Shown here piece after piece: positions 13,195-25,243 of a stretch of 64,000 bases of DNA. A program made the translations under genes and the position numbers. Location of the stretch: the NCBI RefSeq assembly GCF_021018895.1, contig NC_079369.1, forward strand, positions 11,437,694 to 11,501,693, read 5' to 3'. The notes under the pieces were generated by a model that worked only from the letters and a program-made list of their open reading frames with translations, was not told the origin of the DNA and searched no databases. Within the stretch, counting starts at the first letter, position 1. Each line of letters opens with the position of its first letter. The DNA is from Seriola aureovittata. Lineage: Eukaryota > Chordata > Actinopteri > Carangiformes > Carangidae.

Positions 13195-14530
13195 ACTCAA
13201 CTCAACTCTATTTATACAACACCTTTCAAAGCACAGACAAATAGCTAAGAACAAAAATGGTCAACAATAAATGTAATTTTGCAAGCCTTAAAAATTCCAA
13301 CGGTAAAAGTAGAAAATAGAGGAAATAAATAAAATTCAGTGAAATGAATGAACTAAAAAAAATGTTTTAAAAAGACCAACGATTAAGACTTAACACTAGG
13401 GCAACAAATGATGAGGCACCTGAAATGAAAGCAAGATATGTCTTGAAGCGTCTTTTAAAAAATGTCCACAGAGGTGGAGTCCCTCAGATTCTCAGGCCAA
13501 CTGTTCCAGAGACTGGGGTCACAGTGGCTAAAGGCTGACTCGCCATGCGTTTTTGTTGAAATTGTTGGGATGACTAGGCGGCCAGCTGCAGAGGATCTGA
13601 GGAATCTGCAAGGTAAATCTCTGAAAAGCATATCTGAGAGATATGCTGGTGCCAGGCCATTAATTCTAAAACTGATAGGTAATCACTGCAATGACTTTAA
13701 AATAGGTGCTACATGTGCTCTCTGCCTGGACTTGATCAGTACTCGGGCTGCTGCATTCTGAACGAGTTGTATAGCCAACAGCTTTTTTAGGTAGACCAAA
13801 CAAGAGAGCATTGTAATAGTCAAGCCTACATGTTATAAAAGCATGAATTAGTTTTTCTGTCAGCCTGAGAGAGAAATGGCCTAATCTTAACAATATTTCT
13901 AACATGATAAAATGACACTTTGGTGACATATTTCTAATGTGAGCTTCAAAACTAAGGTCAGAATAATAATAATAATAATAACTCAAAGATTTAGTCCTGG
14001 TCCTTGGTATGAAGAGATACTGATTGAAGGTACACACACAGTTGATCTCTTTCTTGTCTTGATTCAGCTGTAGGAAGTTGTGTGGCATCCATACATTTAT
14101 GTCATATAAACATTGCACTAACCTGTCAATGGGGCTAAAATCATCTGGTGATACAGAAATGTATAGCTGGGTGTCATCTCCATAACTACGAAACTCAATC
14201 TTATGCTTCCTGATGACATTGTCGAGTGGTAGCATATCGTGGCTAAAAAGGATGAGACCTATAGTAAAAACATTGTGGGACCTCATAGATTATGTCTGTT
14301 TTCTCTGAGGACAAGTCATCCAGGGAAACAAAGAACACTCAGCCAGTCAGACATGATATAAACCAGCTTAGAACCATTCCTCAGAGACCAACCCAGTTTT
14401 CAAGTCTGTGTAGTAGGATTTCATGGTCGACAGTATCAACGGCTGCACTCAGATCTAGGAGAAAACAAATTAGTCAGCAAGACAGAGGAACGCTAGTGCA
14501 AATGGCAATGGCTCTTATTTCCATCCTTAT
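13195..14530 (-). mobile_element. L2/CR1-type LINE, 5'-truncated and inactivated
   Basis: Read on the minus strand, the order is LDLSAAVDTVDHEILLHRLE (about 14457-14400), a stop-containing stretch, MLPLDNVIRKH, the RT motif block YGDDTQLYISV (near 14150-14190), NFLQLNQDK, SDLSFEAHIRN, LIHAFITCRLDYYNALLFGLPKK (about 13785-13855), AYLSDMLF, and the C-terminal LWNSWPENLR and FKRRFKTYL blocks. A 3' end with GAAAGGTGTTGTATAAATAGAG lies near 13200-13225. This is the familiar order of fish L2-clade ORF2 reverse transcriptases. The catalytic block reads YGDD where these elements normally have YADD. There are in-frame stops and frameshifts, and a trinucleotide run interrupts the ORF at 13962-13981. 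The endonuclease half is absent. A 206-codon open stretch (14286-13669) is part of this remnant. Confidence 0.9.
13962..13981. repeat. (AAT)n run inside the LINE ORF
   Basis: About six AAT units read as a run of six Tyr codons in the LINE frame, just before SDLSFEAH. Related elements lack such a tract at this place, so it arose after the copy died. Confidence 0.8.
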
Positions 14531-15790
14531 GAGATAACTGTACCCATTATAACGTTAAAGCTATTGTGGTGTCCCTGCAAAGACTCTGCCTCAGAAACGG
14601 CAGCAATCTGTCTTTAAACTTTGATGCAGACAGAAAGCTCTCCTCATCCCTTCTCATCCCTTCCCCTCTGACCTGTGTGTGTGAGTGTGTGTGGAGTTGC
14701 ATATGTGCATGAGATAGACAGGGGGGAGAGGGTAACAGCAAGAGAGGGAGCAGACAGAGAAAGAGATATGAGAGGGTGGGGTTGGGCTGTCTGCCACCCA
14801 GGCCCAGAGAACATAAAGAGAAAAATATGACCATAAAACCGCTCTATGACTATGAATACTAATACTGACTCTGTGAGCCAAACCAACTGAGTCTGTCCTC
14901 TTTCTGTTCCCCTCTGTCTCACTGAGAGAAATGATATGGATTAAAAATAAAGTAGCAAAAAATATACTGTATATATAAAAATAGCATTTTTTATAGCTTT
15001 ACACTATGTAAATACACAACACAACAGTAGTACAGATAGAGAGGGAATATTAGTTAGCAGCAATGACTGGACAGACAAAACCATAACTAACTGCTCTTTG
15101 AATCATAGGTCCAATTCTATTTTTATTTTACTATGCTGTGATGTTATAAATGCCAATTTTTATTAATTTAGGTGTCTAGTGTCAACAGGTTGTGCAGTTG
15201 CAAGAATTAACAGCAGAGGTGGGAAACAGGTTGGCAGTACTGACAGTAAATCAACACAATGCCGTGGCTACAACTTTGGAGAGCCATACAACAAACTCAG
15301 ACCAAAGACCATATTCTAAATAAATACGACAATTTATTTTGCCATGTTGTTATGTGGAAATCTACTGTACTTGCTCCGTGAATGCTTCACATGATCAGAT
15401 AACATGATGGAAGGATGGAAGGCCAATTATTGATTTTCCTCTATTTAAATACAACATAGTGTGACAAATCTTCACAGAACGTTTTGGTTGGCTGCACTGT
15501 AAACAGATATACCAGTTGCTCTCTTTCTGTTGTATTTCTGACAGAGTAGCTTTTGCTAGAAATGTTTGCAGCCCAAGTGATCGATACTTTCATCATTTCC
15601 AACCGAATTTTGGTTACGCTTAGTAAAACACACTTGCTGTTACAACCAGTAACCACAGATGTTACCAGCTCAACCACAACTCAAACCTAGAGGATTATAA
15701 CTTAAAAAATGTAACTCGAATAAAAAATATATATATAACAACATAACTTTTCAATATTGAATTAGCAGTGAAGAGCCTGGTCTTGATCTA

Positions 15791-15850
15791 GAAACTGAAG
15801 TATTCAATGTAATATTATTAGAAACTGAAGTACTCAATGTAATATTATTA
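15791..15850. repeat. 30-bp tandem duplication
   Basis: Two adjacent 30-bp units (15791-15820 and 15821-15850), each beginning GAAACTGAAGTA and ending AATATTATTA, differ at one base (TATTC versus TACTC). A short CTGTA repeat follows at 15851-15864. Confidence 0.9.
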
Positions 15851-16236
15851 CTGTACTGTACTGTCCTCACAGTACATTCTTTTTTATTTTGATATTTTCC
15901 TTAATTTTCTTTCAACTGTATCATCAGCTGTTTCCATGCTTTGGTTTCTAAATTTTAGAGTCCTTTCTGTATTTTATGGTCAGGTGTTCCCTACAAATAC
16001 CTGTACTTTCATGGTGCCCCCCTTGCAGCAAGCTTTCCCTGACAAATGTTGGAGGACAGAAGAAAAAGTGGTAATCTCTCAAGCATTTCTAATGAGTTTT
16101 TCTCCTACAATTATTTGATAAGAGCAGACAAGACTGGAGGCAGCGTGTATGATACACTAGCTCCTACTGCCGAGGTGAGAGCTCTGCTGATTACACACAC
16201 AGCCATTTACACACACAAACACACACAAAAATGCAT

Positions 16237-16237
<1 letters not shown>

Positions 16238-16278
<41 letters not shown>
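16238..16278. repeat. AC microsatellite
   Basis: An uninterrupted AC run of about 20 units, preceded by imperfect ACAC segments from about 16192. Confidence 0.95.
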
Positions 16279-16280
<2 letters not shown>

Positions 16281-16396
16281 AGAGGCTTATATAGTCCGTC
16301 ATCTCAGAGTGTAACAATCCTAATAATAACATGAGAGGCTGAAGTTATGACCGGCAGGCACACCTAAGTTACCAATCTGGGTCTCCTTATTCTGGA

Positions 16397-16477
16397 CGCA
16401 CACATAAACACGCACGCACGCACACACATGCACACATGCATGCACACACGCATGCGCACACGCGCACGCACACACGC

Positions 16478-16514
<37 letters not shown>
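16397..16514. repeat. Compound AC array with CGCA/ATGCAC interruptions
   Basis: A mixed ACGC, ATGC and pure AC array ends about 120 bp downstream of the agbl4 exon donor (in transcript direction). In the minus-strand transcript it is UG-rich. See the findings for possible splicing relevance. Confidence 0.95.
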
Positions 16515-16515
<1 letters not shown>

Positions 16516-16634
16516 CACCTTACAACCCTTCCACCCCTGATCTTCACCACTGTTCAACTTCTCTGCTCCATCCATAACCACTACCACACTTCCTACTCCA
16601 TCTCCACCTGCTCAATTTCCACTTCCCAACTCAC

Positions 16635-16851
16635 CACACTGAGTCCCAGTTGCTCCCTCTTCAGGTAGGGCAGGTTCCTGCGCTCCAGGCTGGCCAGATA
16701 GTGCTGCAGTCTGGAGTAGGTGTAGGGGTAGCAGTAAGCAAATTGGTATACATCATCCTCTCGGTCAAAACAGAAGGCGAAGGACATTACATAGTTGCGG
16801 CGGTGGTCAGGACAACGGTAGTAGTACACGTTTTTGGCTGGAAGCCTCTGC
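16635..16851 (-). CDS. agbl4: agbl4 (cytosolic carboxypeptidase 6) internal exon, downstream of the pair
   Basis: This 217-bp minus-strand exon starts at 16851. Its first base G completes the Trp codon left open (TG) by the exon at 52326-52420. It then gives 72 codons, QRLPAKNVYYYRCPDH through REQLGLSV, ending on a codon boundary. The acceptor is TTTTGCTGTTGCAG and the donor is GTGAGTTG (16634-16627). The residues match vertebrate AGBL4/CCP6 at about 127-198, including SFAFCFDRE and the CCP-family signature FAYCYPYTY at the end of the N-domain, just before the carboxypeptidase fold. The zinc-ligand HPGE segment would be in the next exon, which I did not find between 1 and 16634. The frame is intact. 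The C-terminal end of this exon (ASLERRNLPYLKREQLGLSV) differs most from mammals. An open frame running on past 16635 into SWEVEIEQVEME is read-through into the intron, not coding sequence. Confidence 0.96.
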
Positions 16852-17185
16852 CTGCAACAGCAAAAGACACACATTACAGAGACATTAGAGAGGGCATTTA
16901 CAGGACAGGTCCTTTAATTTAAGGGCATGAGGTTTAGAAGGGTTAAGAATGCATCATTTAAAGATGTGAGGAACACTGAGTGCAAAGCAGCTTTGGAAGA
17001 GGAGGAGAAAGGTGCAGAAAGAGAAACATAAGTTACACAGAGAACTGAGAAATCATAATAATGAAGTTGCATCAACTTGTCAGTTTGCCTTTGAGATAAC
17101 AAGTTCAGCTGGCAAAAGAGAACAAGGACTGAAGGAAAGAAGGGGATGTCACTTGGTAATCATGCGCTAGGATTCTTATATAATA

Positions 17186-17273
17186 CATAATGGATGGGTG
17201 AATGTTAAAACAAACAGATGGAAAAATCACATTTTGTTTCTTTTTTTTTTTTAACATTCATCCGCCCATTATA
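17186..17273. repeat. Small fold-back (inverted repeat) with poly-T in the loop
   Basis: The left arm 17186-17208 (CATAATGGATGGGTGAATGTTAA) is the near reverse complement of the right arm 17251-17273, with 19 of 23 positions pairing. The 42-bp loop holds a T12 run. It could be a MITE-like fragment or a chance hairpin. Confidence 0.6.
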
Positions 17274-19650
17274 TGCAAACTCATCAATTTTCTGATTAAC
17301 TATCAAAACATTATGCCGGTAAAAGGTAGAGGTGATTTAATACAAACAGAACCATTTCTGATCATTAATCACCACTTTGTGATTCATCATTTTTCAAAAA
17401 AACACAGTTGCCATTTATCATTTAAGAGAGAAAGAAGGTGGTGGCGAAGGAACACAAATATATCAAAACATAACTGATAGATTTAGAATGAAATGAATAT
17501 GAAAAGCAAAACAATGAAATTAAATTACATAGGGGGGAAAAATTACCGACTAACTTGATAAATTGAAAGGCAATTTTACTTAATTACTTGATGTTTCAAA
17601 TATCAGTCCCATCCAGAACTGCATCTGTATCCTCAAGGTGATTTAGTATTTGGTTGGACTATTCTGGTTCTGAAAGGACTGTCATTGACTGCCATTGAAC
17701 GTGATCAGCAAAAAGAACATGCGGTAAATGATAAAATGGCTGAAAATAACGCTGAAAGATCCTTCAAATCAAATGATAATTAACCTAAATGTCAATTTTG
17801 ATGAATGAAAGGAGAACAACAGCCATGTCTCTACGTCACAGTTGACCAAAATGGCTCATGTCATTCATTTGCTCTCTTTTCTCTTTCTTTTTCCCTTCTG
17901 ATGTTCATTTTTGTACCTGTACTAAACGTGGCCAACTGGTGTTTTCAGCTTTACATTTTAAATGGCACCACTTTCCATGTGAACTCAAGAGATTTTAATT
18001 ATGAGGACTACAGCACTATTGTAATATATGTGATCTTTTGGATAATTTGTTTTGAATTGCAGTCTGAGTGAAAAGCAGAAAATGTGATTGCATGTTTGCA
18101 AAAATAGTTTATGGGCTTAGAACATGACTTTCATGTTTTATTCATTATATCTCAAGTTGTGGTGTAATCGTGTGAGCAATTTAGAGAAATTAAATGGAGT
18201 GAGGAAAGGGTAAGCATCTAATCTGTGTGTGTATCAGTATGTCATGTGTCTTGTTGTGCTGAGGGGTGTATGCTGTTTGTAATATGATGTATATTTGTGT
18301 CTTCCACATCTACTTTTTTGTGTGTGCTGAATTGTGTGTGTTGCTGGGCCCAGGGCTATATAAAGCTGACTGATTCTTGCACCTCATGGGCGATCGATGG
18401 GGTTCAGGACAGGACTGTTGCAGTCCACAGAACTTCTTTTCACACATTTCATCTGTCTGTCTTCCTCTTCCTCTCTTTCCTCGTTTAGCCCTCATCCACT
18501 GAGACATGAGAAGGATGTTGTATGCATGCAAGTGACTGTATTTTCCTCCTCTCCCTCTTCCCCTTTCGCCACCTTTGCTTTTTCCTGTCTTTCTCTAAAT
18601 CTCTCTTGTCTTGTCCTGTCACTCACTGACTCCACCTTGACAGTTTATGTGAGGAAGACCAAGCATGGGGAACAACAGCGCTGCCACAGTAGCTCTGGAA
18701 GACGCTCTGAGAGAGGTGGATAATAGGAGGAAGAAGATGAGGACGATGAGTGATTGGTGGGTTTGGGGTGTTGGGAGCAGGGAGAAAGGTGGAATAAGGA
18801 GATAAGGAGAAGATGAGAGAGCAGGGCGATGGCAGATCTGGGCCTGATACGGAGATATACGGGAAGCGGTGGCGGCTAGCAGCGTAGCGGCTGTGTGATG
18901 GTGGGGCTGGCTAGTGAGCTAGCGTCTCTGGCAACAGATCAGATGAAGATGCTATCAGGGCTGTGATAGGAACAGGACCTGATAATCAACAAACAGGACA
19001 GACTGCTCTGCGCTAACTCTGACAGAGTGAACTTCTTTCTCTGACTCACCTCTAAAGAGGGAGGACGGGAGAGAGACACATGAGAGTTTTATGTGTTGGC
19101 TCAGACACCTAATACATCAGGTTTGGCTACTGTCTTGCATAGAAATGCATAGCGAACACACATGCATGCATTTCCAAACACTTGAAGATGTCCCTACAGG
19201 TACCTAGTAAAACAAAAAGCTAAATCACCCGGCCTTACTCAGACAGAGGGGGAGAAGGGAGAGAAAGGCAGGGCTGATTATTCCTTCAGAGTAGGAGAAA
19301 GGAGAATGTATCTGCATGTGGCTATCTCAGCAGAATACTAATGCAGCCAGTGGCTAGCTATACCACACACTGCCTGCCCACAGGAGCCAGCTTACCAGCC
19401 CGCTCTTACAGCCTGTCAAGGTGGACAAAGAATTAGAAACAAACAAACAAAAAAAAAGAAAGAAAAGAAAAATGGTTAATCTTGGAAAAAATTTGAGGAA
19501 ATTATTTTATTTTGTTTCCCACACCGGAGCATGAATATTATTCAGACCACATGAGTTTAAAGTAGAGCATACTGTGAATAAAACTAACTGGCAAGGACAA
19601 AATACACCTTCACATGACACACTCACATATGCATGTACACTCATACAAAC

Positions 19651-19681
19651 CCGCACGCACGCACGCACGCACACACACATG

Positions 19682-19733
<52 letters not shown>
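19651..19733. repeat. Compound ACGC/AC microsatellite
   Basis: It starts with (GCAC) units and continues as about 22 uninterrupted AC units. The long frames across it are not genes. Confidence 0.95.
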
Positions 19734-19737
<4 letters not shown>

Positions 19738-19854
19738 TATTACTGTGGTGCCAGCCCTCTGAGGTGCAGGTTAATTAAAATAAGATGACACCCCACCTCT
19801 TTACATATTTCCCTGTTTGGCTCTGCCCATCCATGCGATCCCACTTCTCCCTGT

Positions 19855-19882
19855 TTCTCTCTCTCTCTCTCTCTTTCTCTCT
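19855..19882. repeat. CT microsatellite
   Basis: TCTC run of about 28 bp with one T interruption. Confidence 0.85.
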
Positions 19883-20090
19883 ACTGGGCAGTGTGCGACC
19901 TTGCCAGAGACTGGAAAACTCCTAGCTATTGATTTTAATTACTGCTGCTTGTCCCATCACAGCATTATAGTCATAGGCCTGAGAAAATAGCTCAGACTTC
20001 TCATGGAAAGAGACTGCCTGTAAGGCCCAGACTGCAAGGTGAGGAATGGGCTGTACCTGCTTTAGGTACCACAGTCACGCACACAAATAT

Positions 20091-20117
20091 AAAAAAAAAA
20101 AAAAAAAAAAAAAAAAA
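20091..20117. repeat. A27 homopolymer
   Basis: An uninterrupted run of 27 A residues. No SINE head or clear duplication flanks it, so it is called a simple repeat. Confidence 0.9.
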
Positions 20118-20962
20118 GCACAAAATCTTCAGGACATGCACACTAATGCACACAGTCCCTTTGGTTTTTATCTAAGCGGTGGCTGCTCCTGCTCGGCAGC
20201 TGGCAATTTGTTTTATCTAAATGGTACCTCCCTGTGCCTCTCCCCTGCCCATCTCTTGACGTGGTACAGTGCTGTCGTTCCCAAACAGAATTATCACTGC
20301 ATGGGATGAGGGGAAAAAAATGGAGAAGCTTCTCCCAGATGATAACGCACTCACACATGGTTTTACAATTCAGTGATTACAGAGACACTGACAAACACAC
20401 ACACAAGAAGGAATATGCAAAGAGTCACACATTGAAACAACACAGCAAACTCAAACCATATGTGAGCTACATCAAGGTCATTCCTTTGACACTGAGCTGT
20501 GGGACAAGTTCACTTCCAGCGGGTTTCATCACAGCATTACAGAGAGAGAAAGAAGTATAGCAAAGAGAAACAGAGAGACTCAAACACTACACAAAGACAG
20601 ACAGTGGCTGACAAATAGAAAAAGAGACAAGTAAAGAGACAAAGTCAGAGACAAGGGGAGAATGACAAGGGAGAGGGTTTCACCGAGATAGCAGGAAGCC
20701 TTTAGCGAGGTGTCACTTTGCTTGCCTGGGCTTTTCTACTTCTGAACCATAGCTACAAACTCCCACTCTGATTTTGATGGCGCCGGCGTCTCTCTGAAGT
20801 TACGAGATGAAGGCTTATAAATTGGTAGCTTTCATACAGGCGACATCTTGTCTATATTTTCAAATCAATCAAGCGTAGAGGACACGCCAATCACTATTGC
20901 TCTGAGCACTCTCACAGACAAAGGCAAAAACATACAGGACAAAACTCACAAGGCCTGGATGC

Positions 20963-20993
<31 letters not shown>

Positions 20994-23981
20994 TCCACTC
21001 CCTTTTATTTGCTGTCTCACTGTTGTCTCTTTCAGCTTGTCAAACGTTCATCCTGTCAACTGTTAGGAAGGTTAAATGTCCAATATGCCCGTATAGCTGT
21101 CAAGCTCCACAGATCCCGACCAGCTCATTTAAGGCAAATAGTTAGTCCATTTGGCAAACATTTCACATTGAATGACATATTTCTTTACTCCCTGCGTGTT
21201 ACTACGCCAATAATTGAAGAGGCAATATTTCTTGGCACTCTAAAACGATGCCAGATGTTAGATAGGCTCATTGTTTTTAAAACAGGGTCCTGTGTTCTTG
21301 TTTTGCATACTAAGTCAAGCAGAAAACAGATTCTGAATCATCTGAGGAGTGTCAACCATGGGGCTATGTATATTCATGTGTGTGAGGAGGTGAGTATATG
21401 AGCATCTGTGCATGTGTGTGTAAACATGACGGCATATATATTCTTGAGGCATCCATCTATCTTTTTTGGATGCAAATCGAGTTGCAACAAAGCTTTCTGG
21501 AGACACTGTTACTAGGCAACCTGTGCTTGCTTTGTAATTTGGTTGGCCTGCTGTATATTAAATGTGGTGGTACAGTATATTTATTTGACTGCAGCTTCAT
21601 GAGAACGTGCCTTCGATTGGGACTAAGTTACACAACCAGTGAAAAGAGAGACTCAGTACAGTAGGAAGTCATGGATTGTGATTTTCCCTCACAATCGTGG
21701 CAGTGCTGTGGAGATACTTAGTGTATCATTCGTTTTCACCATTTTCAGAGGTTAATCATAACTTTCTGCAGCAGGGTGTGAGTAGGCATAAAGTTGAGAA
21801 GGAGAACATTACGACTGGGGCTGATGATGTGAAATAGCTGGGATTAATGCTGCTGGTAGAGTCTTCTGGCTAGAAGCAGTAAGGTTTTGCAGGAAGCAAT
21901 AACACTTGTGAATTATGGACTTTCTGGTAACGAGAGAGCTGAGAGTTGCACACCTGTGGAGACAACAGGCTGTTAGCGGCCTTCTCAAGTCAGAAACAGT
22001 CCTCTGATGAGGTTGAGACATGACAGCATAAGACACTCCCCTGGTAGCGGCATCAAAACACCCAGAAGGTTTACTTCCATCTGATGGCCTTGCACACTGT
22101 TTATTGTTAGAGGCACTGTCAAAAGCAGTTACGTCGCCAGGCTTCAGCGTTAGGTTTCGGTGTTCACATATTACTGGTAAATTTAATTAGTTGATTTGTT
22201 GCAGGATTTTCAGCTTTTAACCCTCAATGAAATTCAAGGTGAGTTCGCCAAATCAAGTCAGTCAATATCAGATCACACTCACTGCTTCACCTGAGTCCAG
22301 ATTATGCAGTGGACATAGAATGTGAAGATATTTCCATAAAAATCTGAAAGCGGCCATAAATCTTGGAGTCTCATCTAAATAAAACATGTTTGCTGTTTAT
22401 GGAAGTAACCCAGTTTGTTCGGCTGATATGTTTTATACAGAGGGAGAGGTTGTGTGTGATTATGCCTCTGTTTGGCTGTGTTTGTCTGTCCTGCTGTGTA
22501 AAAGTGCATCTGTTCCAGTAATTCATCTCTTTGTCATGTCGCCCTCTCCACATATCTCCTTCTACTTCTCAGTCTAACTTACCATAACTTACCATCTAAT
22601 TATGATAGTCTACTTCAACCTGGGCTTTTTTTTTTTTTAAATAAATATCTTATTGTCACAGGGATACTGCGAGGACTCTTTTACTCTGACTCGGTTGTCC
22701 TGTTGGTGATCCAGAGATGGAAACACGCTACTGTTGCACTCCAGATAAGAGTATAAACTAAATTCTTGTCATGTAAATGTCTGAAATGTAAATATGGCTA
22801 GTGCACTAGCCAGTACTAGGAGTCTCAGACTCCTAATCTGTTTCACCTAAAATCTGATAGAAATGTGCAAGATGTACAGTACTAATACACTCACATGGGA
22901 TGCCTTTATCACCCCTGAGGTGGCTCAGAGATGAAAAACTGGAGGATTTGCAGTAGCTGCTGTAACTCATGTACCCTAAGATAGTAGCAACGGGGAAAAC
23001 ATATAACGAATACTTATATTATTTAATTTAACTTGTTATTTTTTTCAATTGAATTTTGCTGTCATTAAGTCTCTGATGCAGTTGTTTGTCATCCTGGGAC
23101 TTCTGCCTGATCACTTCCTGTGGAAATCTAATTTAAGAAGCTCAACATTAGAAGCTCATGTTTTAATCCCGACTGCACAATATGTTTCAGTTATTCTTAA
23201 AAAAATATGCAGACAAGTAAGAGAAAATTAAATCTTAGGGTTGTTTTCTCATTTCTTTCCAATAAAGAGTAATATTACTTCATCACTGAGCAGTGTGACA
23301 GTGCCCTGATTGACCAGTAGAGGGCCAGACCTTTGAGTGAGTGGTGACCTGTTGAGAAAAGCAGAAAACTACATTTTCTACATACTGCATTTTCTACATC
23401 AGCTCAAACACTTAAGTGCAAAATAACTACTTCGTTCTGTGAGAGCAGACTTCTTTCCCATAAGCAAACTGCAGAAACAGCAACGTGACATGAGGGGAAA
23501 AAGACCTGCCGAATAATACGGTTTGGGTGTATGAGAAGAAAAACAGCAACACATTTATCTGCCAATTAAAGGATACATTATATCTCCAACTAAATAATTT
23601 AATTTAAAAGGAGAGACTAGGCCAAACTGGCAGCTGAGAGTCATCTCTCAGATACTCTGTTTCATGCACATTATTACAGAAATGCTGCAATAGACTGTGT
23701 CGTCAGTTTTTCCAAATCAATCCTCAATTGCACTAAAAAAGTAAAACATGCCACATATATATCCCAGAGGGGTCTCAACTAGATTGAGCACGCTGGGTCT
23801 GCTGGTAGCGAGCTCCCCTGCGTCTTGTGGGGCAGCAGGGCAATTAGCAGAAAGCAGATGATCAGTGTGCCCTCGCCACTGTGGCGCCACTGGTCTCCTA
23901 TGGGGCAACAGGGCAGGTGCACATTTGTCTGGAATAATGGGGGGCACAAAGAATATACACACAGGCAGCCATAAAGAAATG

Positions 23982-24091
<110 letters not shown>

Positions 24092-24271
24092 CTAATAAAA
24101 TGATGATGTCAGCGTTAAGCCCCTGGTGAGCTGTGATGGTGGGAGTGGGAGGAGAAGAGTGGGCTTGTGTATGTGTGTGTGTTTTTCAAAGAGGAGAGAG
24201 AAGAAACTGGCCGTCTATAATTGTGTGATGCAGCATTTCCCAGAGTGCAACATTATACTCCCATCACATTA

Positions 24272-24298
24272 TCTGTGTGTGTGTGTGTGTGTGTGTGA
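24272..24298. repeat. GT microsatellite
   Basis: About 13 GT units. Confidence 0.9.
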
Positions 24299-24382
24299 TT
24301 ACAAATAGACAGACTGGCGCCAGACTAAGTCATAATAATAAAGTTCCAAGAGACCAGACGCTCGCACAGACAAAGACAACAG

Positions 24383-24482
<100 letters not shown>

Positions 24483-24823
24483 AAGACTGAGGTATATGAT
24501 GTGCATATATTACATATAGCTGGGTAGTGATCATGTGATCATATCGAATTTATGAGATATTTTCATGAGAAAGTCTGTTAGTAATTCATTCTATACAATG
24601 TCACCGCAACTGACCAGGTCTGAAAAGGCCACTGACTCTTCTTTCGTTCTCTCTTTTTTTCTTTCCGTTTTCTTTCATTTTTTTCTTTCTTTCAAATTGT
24701 GGATGCGAGAATATCTTCTGATCTCATTGTGTCTGACTCGCACAGTGAGTCAAGCCAGTAACAGTGGGACAAGTGATCTCAGATCAAGCACCAGCATCAC
24801 TGCTCCTGTATCCTCGGAATAGG

Positions 24824-24838
24824 TGTGAGTGTGTGTGT

Positions 24839-24924
<86 letters not shown>
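24824..24924. repeat. Compound GT-GA-GT microsatellite
   Basis: A short GTGTGA segment, about 17 GA units (24845-24878) and about 23 GT units (24879-24924). Confidence 0.97.
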
Positions 24925-24928
<4 letters not shown>

Positions 24929-25208
24929 AGGTCATACAGAGTGATGAGATCATTTTCTCTTTAAATTTACTCAGTGAAAGGCAATGCAACACACATGACA
25001 CATTCTGAAATCACTTTTATTAAATTCCACATAGAGATGAGCTCACCTCCTGTAGTCCATTACACTGATCAGACTGACTTGCTGTTGTGGTAGAATAACC
25101 AACAGCTTGAATAATGCAGTGACGACCAAAATAAATAATAGACATCGTTTGGTCTTTTTACATTTCAACACTGTTTATGTAGGTTAAACATCTGAACATC
25201 TGATCTGA

Positions 25209-25210
25209 TA

Positions 25211-25238
<28 letters not shown>
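25209..25238. repeat. AT microsatellite
   Basis: About 15 AT units. Confidence 0.93.

Positions 25239-25243
<5 letters not shown>

Larger units (their letters stand above)
14531..16634 (-). other. agbl4: agbl4 intron immediately 3' of the 217-bp exon
   Basis: No coding sequence is recognised. The stretch holds a 30-bp tandem duplication (15791-15850), an AC array (16238-16278) and a compound AC/GC-rich array (16397-16514). A pyrimidine-rich unique segment (16515-16620) then runs up to the exon's donor site. Confidence 0.6.

Noticed and set aside
16593..16634. Extension of the agbl4 frame to a stop at 16593
   Set aside because: A good GTGAGT donor sits exactly where the CCP6 similarity ends; the remainder is intron read-through.
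20046..20117. A27 run as the tail of a retroposed element
   Set aside because: No SINE, LINE or processed-gene sequence precedes it, and no clear flanking duplication was found.
21009..21401. 130-codon plus-strand frame (LVKRSSCQLLGRLNVQYA...) as a gene
   Set aside because: No family resemblance, no codon-like periodicity visible, and no splice or promoter context. Frames of this length are expected by chance in 64 kb.
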